Source of the DNA: Candidatus Faecicola pullistercoris
GTDB lineage: Bacteria > Bacillota > Clostridia > Christensenellales > CAG-917
NCBI GenBank assembly: GCA_018714105.1
Contig: DVNW01000010.1
Span: 1-64,000, forward strand
DNA: 64,000 nt
Direction: 5' to 3'
Part shown: positions 27,001-35,281 of the stretch, piece after piece
Position numbering within the stretch: the stretch's first letter is position 1
Layout of the letters: each line of letters starts with the position of its first letter
The notes under the pieces: model-generated
Database searches by the model: none
What the model was told of the DNA's origin: nothing
What the model saw: the letters and a program-made list of their open reading frames with translations, nothing else
Program-made: the position numbers and the translations under genes

Positions 27001-28173
27001 TTACGCGCCTATGCCGGAAAGTTTTGCCTGACCCATAGGTCTTTCGCAAAGCAGGTCGGCGTATTTTACCAGAGTCGCGCTGTAAGTAGCGTAGGACGCG
27101 TTCTGTTTCAGAATGCTTCCGCCCGCCCCTTCGAGCCAGCGCCAGTCGCAAAGCTGATGCAGTTTGAAGTCTGCGGTATTGAGAAGATACATGGTGCCGC
27201 TTCCCGCGAATTTGTCTGCGACAATGGGAATACCGCTGTAAGACAACGCCTTATAGCCTCCGTCGAGATTCATCACGTCGATGTTGGTTGTTTTGCTCGC
27301 GCAAAGGTCGATATACGCCCTTCTCGCGTCGAAGCTGCACGCTATAAAATCTACGGTGCCGCCGGCATACTGCTCGATATAATCCACCGCGTCCTGAATT
27401 GCGCCGAACGACAGCGCGCCTACTTCTTTCTTATAAGGTTTAAGAAAATCGTAATCCGCACGGTTAAGTCCGTAAAGGGTAGTTGAATCGCCGAAAATCG
27501 CCTCTAAACCCGTTAATTCGTAATCTTTAGAGTCCTGAATATAAATCATGCACCCTGCCGCGAACGCCGTGGTAGGCGTGTAGTCTATGCGAATTGCGGA
27601 ATTTGCTCTGTCAACCGCGACTATCTTTCTGCCTTTGCCGCCGATGTTTACCGTACCGGCGGAGGTGGCTATATCGATAATCATACCCACGTTGAACATG
27701 TCTATCCTGTCCACCTTAATATAGGAATTGTCGGGGGCTGCGGTATATTCGACTATATCGGCAAGTTTTCCCGAGCCGTCGCCGTAAAGCATACGGCCGA
27801 AATTGAATCTGCTTGCTTTCAGAAGCCCTTCCATTTCTGCGTTGAGCAGATTTACGAAAGCGCCCGCGTTGTTCTGCGACGCGCGTATGGCTTTGTCCGA
27901 TATTTCAAGCTGACCGTAGAAGTTTTTGAGAGTCAGCACGAACTGAGCGTAATTGTTGCCGCCCGCCTTGGGCAATCCGCCCGTTTCCTCGCCCGCTTTT
28001 ATACCGCCGTTAAGGCCGTAAGTGGCAAGTTTTATTATCTCTTTGCCCCAAACGTCGGACGAGGTCTGCTCGATTTTGGCAAGCAGAGGATTTACGTTTG
28101 TGTTAAGCTGCTCGGCAAGCACGCTCAGATAAAACGATTTCAGCGCTTTTTCCGCTGTAGTGAAAGAAATCAT
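27001..28173 (-). CDS. Phage major capsid protein
   Basis: 390 residues resembling HK97-fold capsid proteins of clostridial phages: FTTAEKALKSFYLSVLAEQLN at the front, then NPLLAKIEQTS, an ISDKAIRASQNN segment, FNFGRMLYGDGSGKLA and a C-terminal end with a membrane-free beta core. No N-terminal delta domain or protease site is obvious, fitting a separate scaffold gene upstream. AAGGAG precedes the start. Confidence 0.85.
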   Translation of the reverse strand: MISFTTAEKALKSFYLSVLAEQLNTNVNPLLAKIEQTSSDVWGKEIIKLATYGLNGGIKAGEETGGLPKAGGNNYAQFVLTLKNFYGQLEISDKAIRASQNNAGAFVNLLNAEMEGLLKASRFNFGRMLYGDGSGKLADIVEYTAAPDNSYIKVDRIDMFNVGMIIDIATSAGTVNIGGKGRKIVAVDRANSAIRIDYTPTTAFAAGCMIYIQDSKDYELTGLEAIFGDSTTLYGLNRADYDFLKPYKKEVGALSFGAIQDAVDYIEQYAGGTVDFIACSFDARRAYIDLCASKTTNIDVMNLDGGYKALSYSGIPIVADKFAGSGTMYLLNTADFKLHQLCDWRWLEGAGGSILKQNASYATYSATLVKYADLLCERPMGQAKLSGIGA

Positions 28174-28185
28174 ACTATACTCCTT

Positions 28186-28779
28186 TTATTTAAAAATTTT
28201 TTCCGCAAGGTCTGCCGCCTCTTTCAGGTTTTTGGGGCGGCTGGGCAAGCTTACGGCAGACTGACCGCCCCCGCCGATTATGCCGGGAGCTCTCGCCCTT
28301 GAGATGTCGTCGAGATAACTTCTTATGACGGCGTTTTTAACAAACTCGTTACCCAGAACGTGCGTTTTCAGAAAATTTTCGTCAGACGCGTACTGTTCGG
28401 GAGTTTTGTAGTGTTCGAGCAGCAGCGAGATGAGGATATCCTTGATATCGCCGTTATTGCCCGTATCGGAATTGCGGAAAACCCTGTCGGCGAGTTCGGC
28501 TTTAAGCCGCGCGGGAAGAGGGGGAATACCTTCCGCCTCTTCCGAAATTCTGCCGCCAGCTACGTTGCCGGCAACCGCGTTTTCAAGTTCTTTTAGCTTC
28601 TGACTTCGCTTGGTGAACTCTCTTTCGAGGTTGTTATAGCCCGCGATAAGATCCCGAAGGCTTGCAAACTTACCGTAAGAATTTTCCTCTTGCGCCTTAC
28701 TTGCCCGTTCTTCGGTCGGGCAGACCTCGGTCTGTTCCCCGCCTTGGCAAGGTGCGTTCAAGTCAATTTGTTCTTTCAT
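28186..28779 (-). CDS. Probable scaffolding protein
   Basis: 197 residues, hydrophilic: an N-terminal low-complexity segment, a coiled coil around 45-70 (NNLEREFTKRSQKLKELENAV), a helical core and a glycine-rich linker before a short C-terminal helix (KNLKEAADLAEKIFK). Scaffold proteins use such a C-terminal helix to bind capsid subunits. Its place between portal and capsid genes is the usual one. Start is 2 bases after the portal stop. Confidence 0.65.
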   Translation of the reverse strand: MKEQIDLNAPCQGGEQTEVCPTEERASKAQEENSYGKFASLRDLIAGYNNLEREFTKRSQKLKELENAVAGNVAGGRISEEAEGIPPLPARLKAELADRVFRNSDTGNNGDIKDILISLLLEHYKTPEQYASDENFLKTHVLGNEFVKNAVIRSYLDDISRARAPGIIGGGGQSAVSLPSRPKNLKEAADLAEKIFK

Positions 28780-28781
28780 AG

Positions 28782-30650
28782 TTACTCTCCTTCCGTTTGT
28801 GTGGTATTAATCATGACGGCGTACTGATTGTGCATATCGATATGTTCGATTACACGGCGTTTAACGGCGTTGTCGCCGTCGAACTCGGCCGCCAGTATAA
28901 ACTTTTTATGTTCGGCGACGTGAATATGATGGTCGTCGGTCTTGTCGGGCAATTGTTCACCCGAACGCATGGCAATATTTTCTCTTACCGCTTTTTTTAT
29001 GTTAAGGTCCTCGATGTCCTTGCTGTTTTCCCAATTGCCCAGGCCTATTATTTCAAGTATTTTGGCCTTGTTGCGCGGAGAAACTCGGCCGTTTTCGTCG
29101 GACAGAAGTCCGAGCTTCAACAGTTCCATAACCATGTTCTTTCTGTTTGCGGGCGTATCCGAAAGGTCGTTTTCGGTATCGAATACGATATCGTCGCTGC
29201 TTATGTCGCTTCCGCAGAAATAAAGCATTTCCACTTCGCCGTTTTCGCCCGCTATGCGTTTAAGCCTTTTGCCGACAGCAAACTGTTTGTACAGCCTGAG
29301 AATGTGCTTTCCTATTTCGCGTACCGCGTTCCTGAGGTTGTTGGACGTAATTGCAAGCCTTGTGTCGTCCTGCTCTATAAGCAGGGCTATCGCCGTGCCG
29401 CTGGACACGTTTTCGGGCAGCTGACTGTATTTCATTACCTCGGAAACGCCGCTTATCATGGCAAATTCCTGTAAAAGTCTTTCTTCCTCTATGTGGAAAT
29501 CCGCGGGCACGCTGCCCGCATTCATCATAACCGGCGGAGTGCTGCCCTGCCTGTATACCAGAATCTTGCCGGGACACAGGCCCTCTTCCGACAGATTATC
29601 TGTATCCACCGAGCCGTCCTCCACGGCAAGCACGCCCATGGAAATACGGTTAAGATACTCGTGCTTTCTGTTTTTTACCGCATTGTAAGCGCGCTGAACG
29701 GGTATACATCTTTCCACGACGGACGCGCCGAAAAACGCGCCTACGTTTTCAAGCGAATTCTGTTTTATGAAAGGATATGTCCTTCCGCCCTGCTCGCCGT
29801 TGAGATATGGTAAAATCCCGTGGTACAGCAGTTTGTCGCCCGCCACGATAATAAGCCGTCCGTCGGGATACTCGGAAGTCGGCAGCTGGTATTTCTCTAT
29901 CACCAGCGCGTAATCCGTCTTGGTTTCGTCCGTAACTCTGGGCACGGTAGTGGCATAGCCGAAGCCGCCCGTAACGGTAGCGTTGTCCATGGTAAACACG
30001 TTTACTCTTTCGGGCTCTACCGTAACGCCCCATATCTCGGCAATCTCGTCCACCGGATAGGCCTTGGCGTGAATGAGAGAAGGCTGATGAGAAATTTCCG
30101 AAATCTGCAAAACTTCGGGATAAATTTCAAAAGGCGGACATACCGTTATCTCAACGTCGCCTTCCCGAAGCGGTTTTTTGCCTTCTGAGGAAAGCACCTT
30201 GCCCTTATCGCTGTTCCAGGCAATTTTGTAAAAAACCGAACCGCATATCTCGCTCCACGTATTTCCGAGCTGCATAAGCTGCGAAAGATTGTTCTCTGCG
30301 GTAATGCTTTCTAGCACGGCCGTGGAAAATTTGGCCGAGGAAACGTCGTCCTCGTCCGAAGTGTTGGGCCTTACGGTAACGCCCGACCTTACGCGTGTAA
30401 GCTTGGCAAGACGCGTTTCCACGATAGGCGCTATGTGGTTGAACACCTCCCTTTCCTGCCAGTAATACTGCTTACCGAAATCGTCGATTTCTCCGCGCGG
30501 CGTAATTTCGCTGTACTGATTGCCCACCACGAAATTCATATTAAGCCGCCAGGCAAGTTCGACCGAACGCCTTGCCTGTTGGCGCCGCAAAAAGTCTTCC
30601 CTGACTTCGGCAACGGTCTCTTCGATAAATCTAACGTCTGTTTTGTCCAT
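28782..30650 (-). CDS. Phage portal protein (P22 type)
   Basis: 622 residues, matching the P22-gp1-like portal family in length and layout: an N-terminal helical region with WRLNMNFVVGNQYSEI, a conserved REVFNHIAPIVETRLAKL segment, the clip/stem region rich in aromatic residues, and a long C-terminal helical part with AVREIGKHILRLYKQF. Portals form the dodecameric DNA channel and dock the terminase. AGGAG precedes the start. Confidence 0.88.
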   Translation of the reverse strand: MDKTDVRFIEETVAEVREDFLRRQQARRSVELAWRLNMNFVVGNQYSEITPRGEIDDFGKQYYWQEREVFNHIAPIVETRLAKLTRVRSGVTVRPNTSDEDDVSSAKFSTAVLESITAENNLSQLMQLGNTWSEICGSVFYKIAWNSDKGKVLSSEGKKPLREGDVEITVCPPFEIYPEVLQISEISHQPSLIHAKAYPVDEIAEIWGVTVEPERVNVFTMDNATVTGGFGYATTVPRVTDETKTDYALVIEKYQLPTSEYPDGRLIIVAGDKLLYHGILPYLNGEQGGRTYPFIKQNSLENVGAFFGASVVERCIPVQRAYNAVKNRKHEYLNRISMGVLAVEDGSVDTDNLSEEGLCPGKILVYRQGSTPPVMMNAGSVPADFHIEEERLLQEFAMISGVSEVMKYSQLPENVSSGTAIALLIEQDDTRLAITSNNLRNAVREIGKHILRLYKQFAVGKRLKRIAGENGEVEMLYFCGSDISSDDIVFDTENDLSDTPANRKNMVMELLKLGLLSDENGRVSPRNKAKILEIIGLGNWENSKDIEDLNIKKAVRENIAMRSGEQLPDKTDDHHIHVAEHKKFILAAEFDGDNAVKRRVIEHIDMHNQYAVMINTTQTEGE

Positions 30651-30663
30651 AAAATCTCCTTTA

Positions 30664-30927
30664 TCAAGGCTTGTCCGCGAGACTTCGGATAAGCCGTAGT
30701 TTATGTTGTAAAAGCTCCTCTTCGCTAAGGTTTTCCAGCCCGTTGTCCATTTCCGAAACGCTTTTTATGGCCTGCGTGTCGGGAGGATAATATTTGGTTG
30801 TAACCCTGCGTTTGGTAAGCACCAGATTGCCCTCGTCGTTTAAAGCGTAATCCTCCACCACCTCGTCGGCGGTAAAACCCAGCGCTTTTTTTTCGAGAGC
30901 TTTTTGAATTTGTTTGTCGCTAAGCAT
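30664..30927 (-). CDS. Small protein after terminase, possibly TerS-related
   Basis: 87 residues. The pattern KKALGFTADEVVEDY followed by a charged turn and KRRVTTKYYPPDTQAIKS resembles the C-terminal core of small-terminase subunits seen in many Firmicute phages, but an N-terminal DNA-binding domain is absent. It could be a reduced TerS or a portal-associated factor. The ATG at 30927 has AGAGGGTG upstream; the longer frame overlaps terL and is rejected. Confidence 0.55.
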   Translation of the reverse strand: MLSDKQIQKALEKKALGFTADEVVEDYALNDEGNLVLTKRRVTTKYYPPDTQAIKSVSEMDNGLENLSEEELLQHKLRLIRSLADKP

Positions 30928-30928
30928 T

Positions 30929-32350
30929 TCACCCTCTTTTTCTGATGAGCCTTTCAATATCCAGCTGCAGGTCCGTCTTGACGGTTTTCCTGACGGGCGT
31001 AAGCGGATTATACATTGCAAGATAGCGCAATTCGTCCATACAGTGGTCGTCCGCCTTTTTCGGTCTGTCGCCTTCGGCCCACCAGTAGCTTTTGAATTCC
31101 CTGATCATGTTGCGGCAGTTGCTGAACACGAACAAGCGCGGCGGTTTTGACGCAAGCATACACTTTATCGTCTGAATTCCGCTGAACAAGTCCTTTTTCA
31201 CTTTTGTGTTTACTAAAATACCTCTTTCGGTAAACAACTCGGCCACGCTTTTCGCGCCCGACAGCGTTCTTTGATTCGCGGCGCTGTCGATAAGGGCTTC
31301 TATGCGGCCTTTGGAATCGCGCTTCCAATTAAGTTTATCCGCAAGCTCCTTGATTTTGGCCGTGTGGTAATCGATGTCCCTGCCCGCCTCGTAATGCTCG
31401 GCCGCCACGTAAATTACCCCGTCGGCGTCTTTAAGGTAAAAATGACACGAAAGCGGATTGTTCAGGCCCGGGTCTATCGAAAGAATATATTGCCACTCTT
31501 CGGGATAATCGAAGGGCTCTATGACGTGCACGTCGGGATCGAATTCGGGATAGACCAGCCCCTCGCTCTCCTTGAACCGCCCGAAGCGTCTGCTTTCCTG
31601 AAGTTCGGGCGACAGCCCGGCAATCATGCGTTCCACTTCCTCGTCGGACAAAAACGGATTATCCTTCCACTCGAAATTGCAGTGCCATATTTCGCTGTCG
31701 CCGCGCGGATTCAGAAATATTTCGTAATACACCCAGCTAAGCCCTTTCAGCGGCGTCATCGTCCCCCATATATCGCCCTTTTTGTCCATTACTCTCATCT
31801 GACACTCGCGGTAAATGTCCTCGGGCGGCTCCTCGTCGAACCAAACGAAATCGAGCGAAGCACCCTGAAACTTTTCCCTGCCCTGATCCGCGCTTTTAAA
31901 ATAAATCCTGCTGCTTTTTCCCAGTACGTTTTTTACCGCTATACAGTCGATTATCCCGCTTGACGGGCTGTCCTTGCGCCCGCTTTGCATTACGATTTCC
32001 TCTATCCAGTCGGGGCTGAGGTATTCCAGTATTTTAGCCTGCGCCACTTCGCGCTGCACTTCGTAACTTACCGACACCACCCAGCCGTTAACTCCCTCCC
32101 TGTTCTTACGGTACGGATGAATGCCTCTGGCAAACCAAACCGCCTCCACGGCTCCGCACTCCGTCTTGCCCGTACGGTTGCCGCCGAATACCCATCTGTT
32201 GCGTTTGAGGCTTTTGTGAAACTGCATCTGCTTTTCGTGCACTACGGGTCCCGAATTGTAGTTTTGCAACCTTTTAAGGCCCTTGCGCTTCTCCATTTCG
32301 CGCTCGATTTTAAGTATTTCGAGTATGGTCCGTTTTTCCTTTTCCAACAT
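30929..32350 (-). CDS. terL: Phage terminase large subunit
   Basis: DNA-packaging motor and nuclease, 473 residues. ATPase: Walker A GGNRTGKTE (56-64) and Walker B VWFDEE with Asp172-Glu173, then a coupling TMTPLKG motif. RNase H-like nuclease: Asp293 (SIDPGL), Asp355 (ALIDSA) and Asp434-Asp435 (KADDHCMDELRY). All catalytic positions are present, so the enzyme looks intact. AAGGA precedes the ATG. It heads the structural operon and is divergent from the membrane protein at 32435. No good -35 is seen upstream, consistent with activator dependence. Confidence 0.93.
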   Translation of the reverse strand: MLEKEKRTILEILKIEREMEKRKGLKRLQNYNSGPVVHEKQMQFHKSLKRNRWVFGGNRTGKTECGAVEAVWFARGIHPYRKNREGVNGWVVSVSYEVQREVAQAKILEYLSPDWIEEIVMQSGRKDSPSSGIIDCIAVKNVLGKSSRIYFKSADQGREKFQGASLDFVWFDEEPPEDIYRECQMRVMDKKGDIWGTMTPLKGLSWVYYEIFLNPRGDSEIWHCNFEWKDNPFLSDEEVERMIAGLSPELQESRRFGRFKESEGLVYPEFDPDVHVIEPFDYPEEWQYILSIDPGLNNPLSCHFYLKDADGVIYVAAEHYEAGRDIDYHTAKIKELADKLNWKRDSKGRIEALIDSAANQRTLSGAKSVAELFTERGILVNTKVKKDLFSGIQTIKCMLASKPPRLFVFSNCRNMIREFKSYWWAEGDRPKKADDHCMDELRYLAMYNPLTPVRKTVKTDLQLDIERLIRKRG

Positions 32351-32434
32351 AAAAATCCTTGATAAACGCTTTATTTTTGTATAAATATGGTATATAATTA
32401 TACTGATAATATATTTTTATATATGAGGTTTGAT

Positions 32435-33517
32435 ATGGCAGCCGTCAGAAAAAGTATATTTTTAACAGCGCTCGTACCCGTCCTGATTATAGTGGCGGCG
32501 TTGTGTCTGACGCCTTTCATGTCCGCTTTTGCCGAGACTTCCTCCACGGAAATTCCCTTTTCCGCGAACGAGTACGTCAAAGTAGGCAGTTATCAGGGTT
32601 CCGAGCAGGTGATTTTATACAATCTGTCCGAGGATTTTCCCATAATGGTAATACCCAATACCTATTACGTCAGATATCTGCGCCCCACTTCGTCGGGCGA
32701 TTTGCGCGTACAGTACGGCGACCTTACCGGTTATATCAAAGCCGCGGACCTTTCCTGCCTTGCCTCGGCAAATAACGAGGATATTCCCGTTGACGGTACC
32801 AACAGCACTCTTAAGGGCGTCAAGCTGGGGTATAACATGAGCTCGGAAGACGAGATACAGGGCTATTATTATTCCGTATCCGAAGATTTACGTACCGCTC
32901 TTTCCTTCACGCCTTCCGGCACGGCCGAATTCGATTACATTGCCGAACTTACCATCGACGGAACCTCTTACGTCTTCGCGAAAGCCGCTGCGGGCGAATA
33001 CACTTACGTATATCTTCCCGCCGCATCCCTTGTTGTTATAGAAGGCTCTACTCAAACGCCTTTTGCCGACTATAAGGCGGCAAATTTCAAGGAAAAATTC
33101 ACTCACGAAAATTCAAGGCCCGTCGACATTACCGACAATCCCGATCAGGGCGACGGCGAACAGACTCCTGCAAAAGAACCTACCAACAGCCTTTTGAGAG
33201 TGGTGCTTATCATAGGCATCATCGTGCCCGCCGTAATAATAATCATACTGTTGTTCAAGCCCGGGAAAAAGAAATCGGGTTACGATTACGACCGCAACAG
33301 ATATTACGACGCACCCCCCTCTCCGTACGACAGACCCCGCTCCCGTTACGACCGCTATGACGAGCCCTATTACCGCGACCGCTACGACTACGACCGCCGT
33401 TACGAAGAACCGCGACGCGGACGCGACGACCGCTACGACGACAGAAGACGTTACCGCGACCGCTACGACGACCGCTATGACGACCGTTACGACGATCGCT
33501 ACGACGACAGAAGATAA
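32435..33517 (+). CDS. Anchored protein with Tyr/Asp/Arg repeat tail
   Basis: 360 residues. A signal peptide (VRKSIFLTALVPVLIIVAAL to AFAE) is followed by an extracytoplasmic beta-rich region with an SH3-like stretch (YLRPTSSGDLRVQYGDLTG), a membrane helix near residue 260 (VVLIIGIIVPAVIIIILL) and a cytoplasmic tail of about 80 residues built from RYDDRYDD-like repeats. The tail is near charge-balanced low complexity. The ATG at 32435 has GAGG 6 bases upstream. It is divergent from terL inside the phage-like region, with a TATAAT at 32393-32398. It could be a host gene or a moron. Function unknown. Confidence 0.65.
   Translation: MAAVRKSIFLTALVPVLIIVAALCLTPFMSAFAETSSTEIPFSANEYVKVGSYQGSEQVILYNLSEDFPIMVIPNTYYVRYLRPTSSGDLRVQYGDLTGYIKAADLSCLASANNEDIPVDGTNSTLKGVKLGYNMSSEDEIQGYYYSVSEDLRTALSFTPSGTAEFDYIAELTIDGTSYVFAKAAAGEYTYVYLPAASLVVIEGSTQTPFADYKAANFKEKFTHENSRPVDITDNPDQGDGEQTPAKEPTNSLLRVVLIIGIIVPAVIIIILLFKPGKKKSGYDYDRNRYYDAPPSPYDRPRSRYDRYDEPYYRDRYDYDRRYEEPRRGRDDRYDDRRRYRDRYDDRYDDRYDDRYDDRR
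33300..33516 (+). repeat. Tandem coding repeat for RYDD units
   Basis: Short repeats of the type CGCTACGACGAC encode the Tyr/Asp/Arg tail of the protein at 32435. Copies are nearly identical toward the 3' end, a likely site of length variation by slippage. Confidence 0.7.
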
Positions 33518-33532
33518 CCTTATCACGTATTC

Positions 33533-33558
33533 AAAAAGCTCGGTAATCCGAGCTTTTT
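33533..33558. terminator. Bidirectional terminator
   Basis: AAAAAGCTCGG and CCGAGCTTTTT form a perfect 11-bp stem with TAAT loop, between the plus-strand repeat-tail gene and the minus-strand regulator gene. Confidence 0.9.
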
Positions 33559-33590
33559 AATTGTTGACGGTTTCGGTTTTCAGCTATATT

Positions 33591-34052
33591 TTACTTAGTA
33601 CTTTCCTGCATGGCCGCCTGCGCCAGAAAAAGCGGCAGATGACCGAACAGCTCCTCCCCTTCGTTTAAATCGTACCCCAGCCTTTCCGCCTGAAGGCAAA
33701 AGCCGGATACCGCCCTGTCGTACTGTCTGAAAACGGTACGCAGCGTTACGTTAAAGTAATTTGCTATTTTTACAAATTTCCACTTCTTGACGAATCTCAG
33801 ATGCAACAGTTTTCTGGCGTCCTTATCCATGGCCGCCGTAGCCTTGTCCACAAGAACTTTGATATTGACGTAATCGGCTTTCAGACTGTTAAGCTCTATG
33901 ATTTTGTTGCAAAGGTTGTACGTCGACGTGTTTCTGTCGTAATAAAAACTCCGCCTTACCAATTTATCCACACTGTTCTGGATATGTAAAGTTGCATCCG
34001 GCAGTTTGGTATAAAGGCCAAGCAATGCTTTGGCCACCGAATACTGATTCAT
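33591..34052 (-). CDS. Sigma-4-like phage late regulator (ArpU/RinA-like)
   Basis: 153 residues. The C-terminal half has a helix-turn-helix resembling sigma-70 region 4: LLHLRFVKKWKFVKIANYF followed by NVTLRTVFRQYDRA. Proteins of this form (ArpU/RinA/DUF1492-like) activate late structural genes in Gram-positive phages, and terL lies about 1.2 kb away with no -35 box of its own. The ATG at 34052 has GGAGGTAATT directly upstream; the frame continues upstream without support. It is transcribed alone, from a candidate promoter at 34150-34179. Confidence 0.7.
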   Translation of the reverse strand: MNQYSVAKALLGLYTKLPDATLHIQNSVDKLVRRSFYYDRNTSTYNLCNKIIELNSLKADYVNIKVLVDKATAAMDKDARKLLHLRFVKKWKFVKIANYFNVTLRTVFRQYDRAVSGFCLQAERLGYDLNEGEELFGHLPLFLAQAAMQESTK

Positions 34053-34440
34053 AATTACCTCCATAATCTCTATATAAATCAAGATAAAAAGCCGACGAGA
34101 CAGCCGCATAACGGAACGGCCGACAAAACCGTTGCTTGATTTGTACAAAATAATAAAGGTAAAAATTTGTAAAAGTCAATGTTTTATGACATTCAAAAAT
34201 GCAAAAAAGATTTATATTTAAGCAAACCGAAACTTAACGTCAACAAAAACAACGGATAAACATAAATTTGTGCTATCACAATTTAAATTTTTCAAAAATT
34301 CTGACAACCGAATCAGCTTCTGACGGCATACCTCTCAACACTTTTTACCTTAACTCCCTCATTACGCCGCCGCGGCGCTTTTGTCCTAGGGTATATCGGT
34401 CATATTGTCAAAACCTGTAAACAGCCTTACGGCAATTAGT
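34053..34440. other. AT-rich intergenic region at the cassette boundary
   Basis: Nearly 390 bases without a convincing gene. It holds candidate promoters for the regulator (TTGACT-18-TATTAT at 34150-34179 and TTGACG-17-TAAATA further upstream). The right half is less AT-rich, with a GCCGCCGCGGCG run around 34365-34377. No tRNA and no repeat matching the left edge of the phage-like cassette was found by reading. Confidence 0.5.
34150..34179 (-). promoter_or_regulatory. Candidate promoter of the late regulator
   Basis: TTGACT (34174-34179), 18 bases, TATTAT (34150-34155), giving a leader of about 90 bases. Confidence 0.4.
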
Positions 34441-34472
34441 ATAAAAGGCCGACTCTTTTCCGAGTCGGCCTT
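34441..34472 (-). terminator. Terminator of the ileS operon
   Basis: AAGGCCGACTC/GAGTCGGCCTT, a perfect 11-bp stem with 6-base loop (34445-34472), followed on the minus strand by TTTTATAC. It lies 7 bases past the isomerase stop. Confidence 0.9.
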
Positions 34473-34478
34473 AATAAA

Positions 34479-35270
34479 TCATAATCTGGAAAGATAGGAA
34501 ATAAAGTGGGAAAATACGATGCCGGGCTCTTCGAGTTCCTGATTCCATCTTTTAACCCATTCGAGCGAATATGCCCCGTCGTAACCCGACTTTTTAAGCA
34601 GTTCGACCGCTTCTTTAACGGGCAGATCTCCGCGCCCCATCATCTTGTACCTGATACGGCTGTTTTCGACCACGCTGTCTTTAAGGTGAACGTGTCTGAT
34701 TTTCCCTTTGAGGTTTTCAAAGGTAGTCGCCATGCTCTCCCCCATGAAGCGGTAAGGGTGGTTTATATCCCACAGCGCGCCGCCGCAACCCGCGTCGTCA
34801 AGGAAATCCGCAAGCAGACGGGAATCGGCAAACATACCGTTTGTTTCCATAAGCGGGGTTACGCCTTTATCCTTTCCGTACTCGCAAAGTTCGGTATACA
34901 GCTTTTTGCACAGTCTGATATCTCCGCCGTCGGGATAAGGCTGGTCGGTGCACATAACTCTTACGTATCTGACGTCCAGTTTGCCGGCGAGGTCGATATA
35001 TGCTTTAACTTCTTTGACGGCGGCTTCGGCCTTGTCGTAAACGGCAAGAGTGGCGCCCGATGTAAGAATACATATTTCCAGTCCGAGCTGACTGAGCCTC
35101 TGCTTGGTTCTGCCGATATTCTCGTCGGAGAACTGTTTGATGTCGGGGGCATACATATCCCTGCCCGCGCCTCTTATTTCAACCGAGGAATAGCCTAAGT
35201 CTTTGGCGGTGGAAAGTATATCGTTGAAATCCCAGTCGGGACAACCAAGTGTTGAAAAAGCAATATTCAT
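34479..35270 (-). CDS. TIM-barrel sugar phosphate isomerase/epimerase
   Basis: 263 residues of the xylose-isomerase-like (AP endonuclease 2) superfamily. Metal-site candidates appear in strand order: Glu in PLMETNG, Asp-His in LWDINHP, His in HVHLKD and Glu in YSLEWVKRW. Members act as ketose epimerases, isomerases or inosose dehydratases; the substrate cannot be told. It is the last gene of the ileS operon, 11 bases after the acyl-CoA synthetase gene. Confidence 0.85.
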   Translation of the reverse strand: MNIAFSTLGCPDWDFNDILSTAKDLGYSSVEIRGAGRDMYAPDIKQFSDENIGRTKQRLSQLGLEICILTSGATLAVYDKAEAAVKEVKAYIDLAGKLDVRYVRVMCTDQPYPDGGDIRLCKKLYTELCEYGKDKGVTPLMETNGMFADSRLLADFLDDAGCGGALWDINHPYRFMGESMATTFENLKGKIRHVHLKDSVVENSRIRYKMMGRGDLPVKEAVELLKKSGYDGAYSLEWVKRWNQELEEPGIVFSHFISYLSRL

Positions 35271-35281
35271 AATTACCTCCT

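Noticed and set aside
33300-33516. Repeated DNA as a possible CRISPR array
   Set aside because: The repeats are short, in frame, without unique spacers, and encode the RYDD tail.
22887-34478. Attachment-site repeats flanking the phage-like cassette
   Set aside because: Left and right edges were compared by eye; only unrelated terminator hairpins were found.
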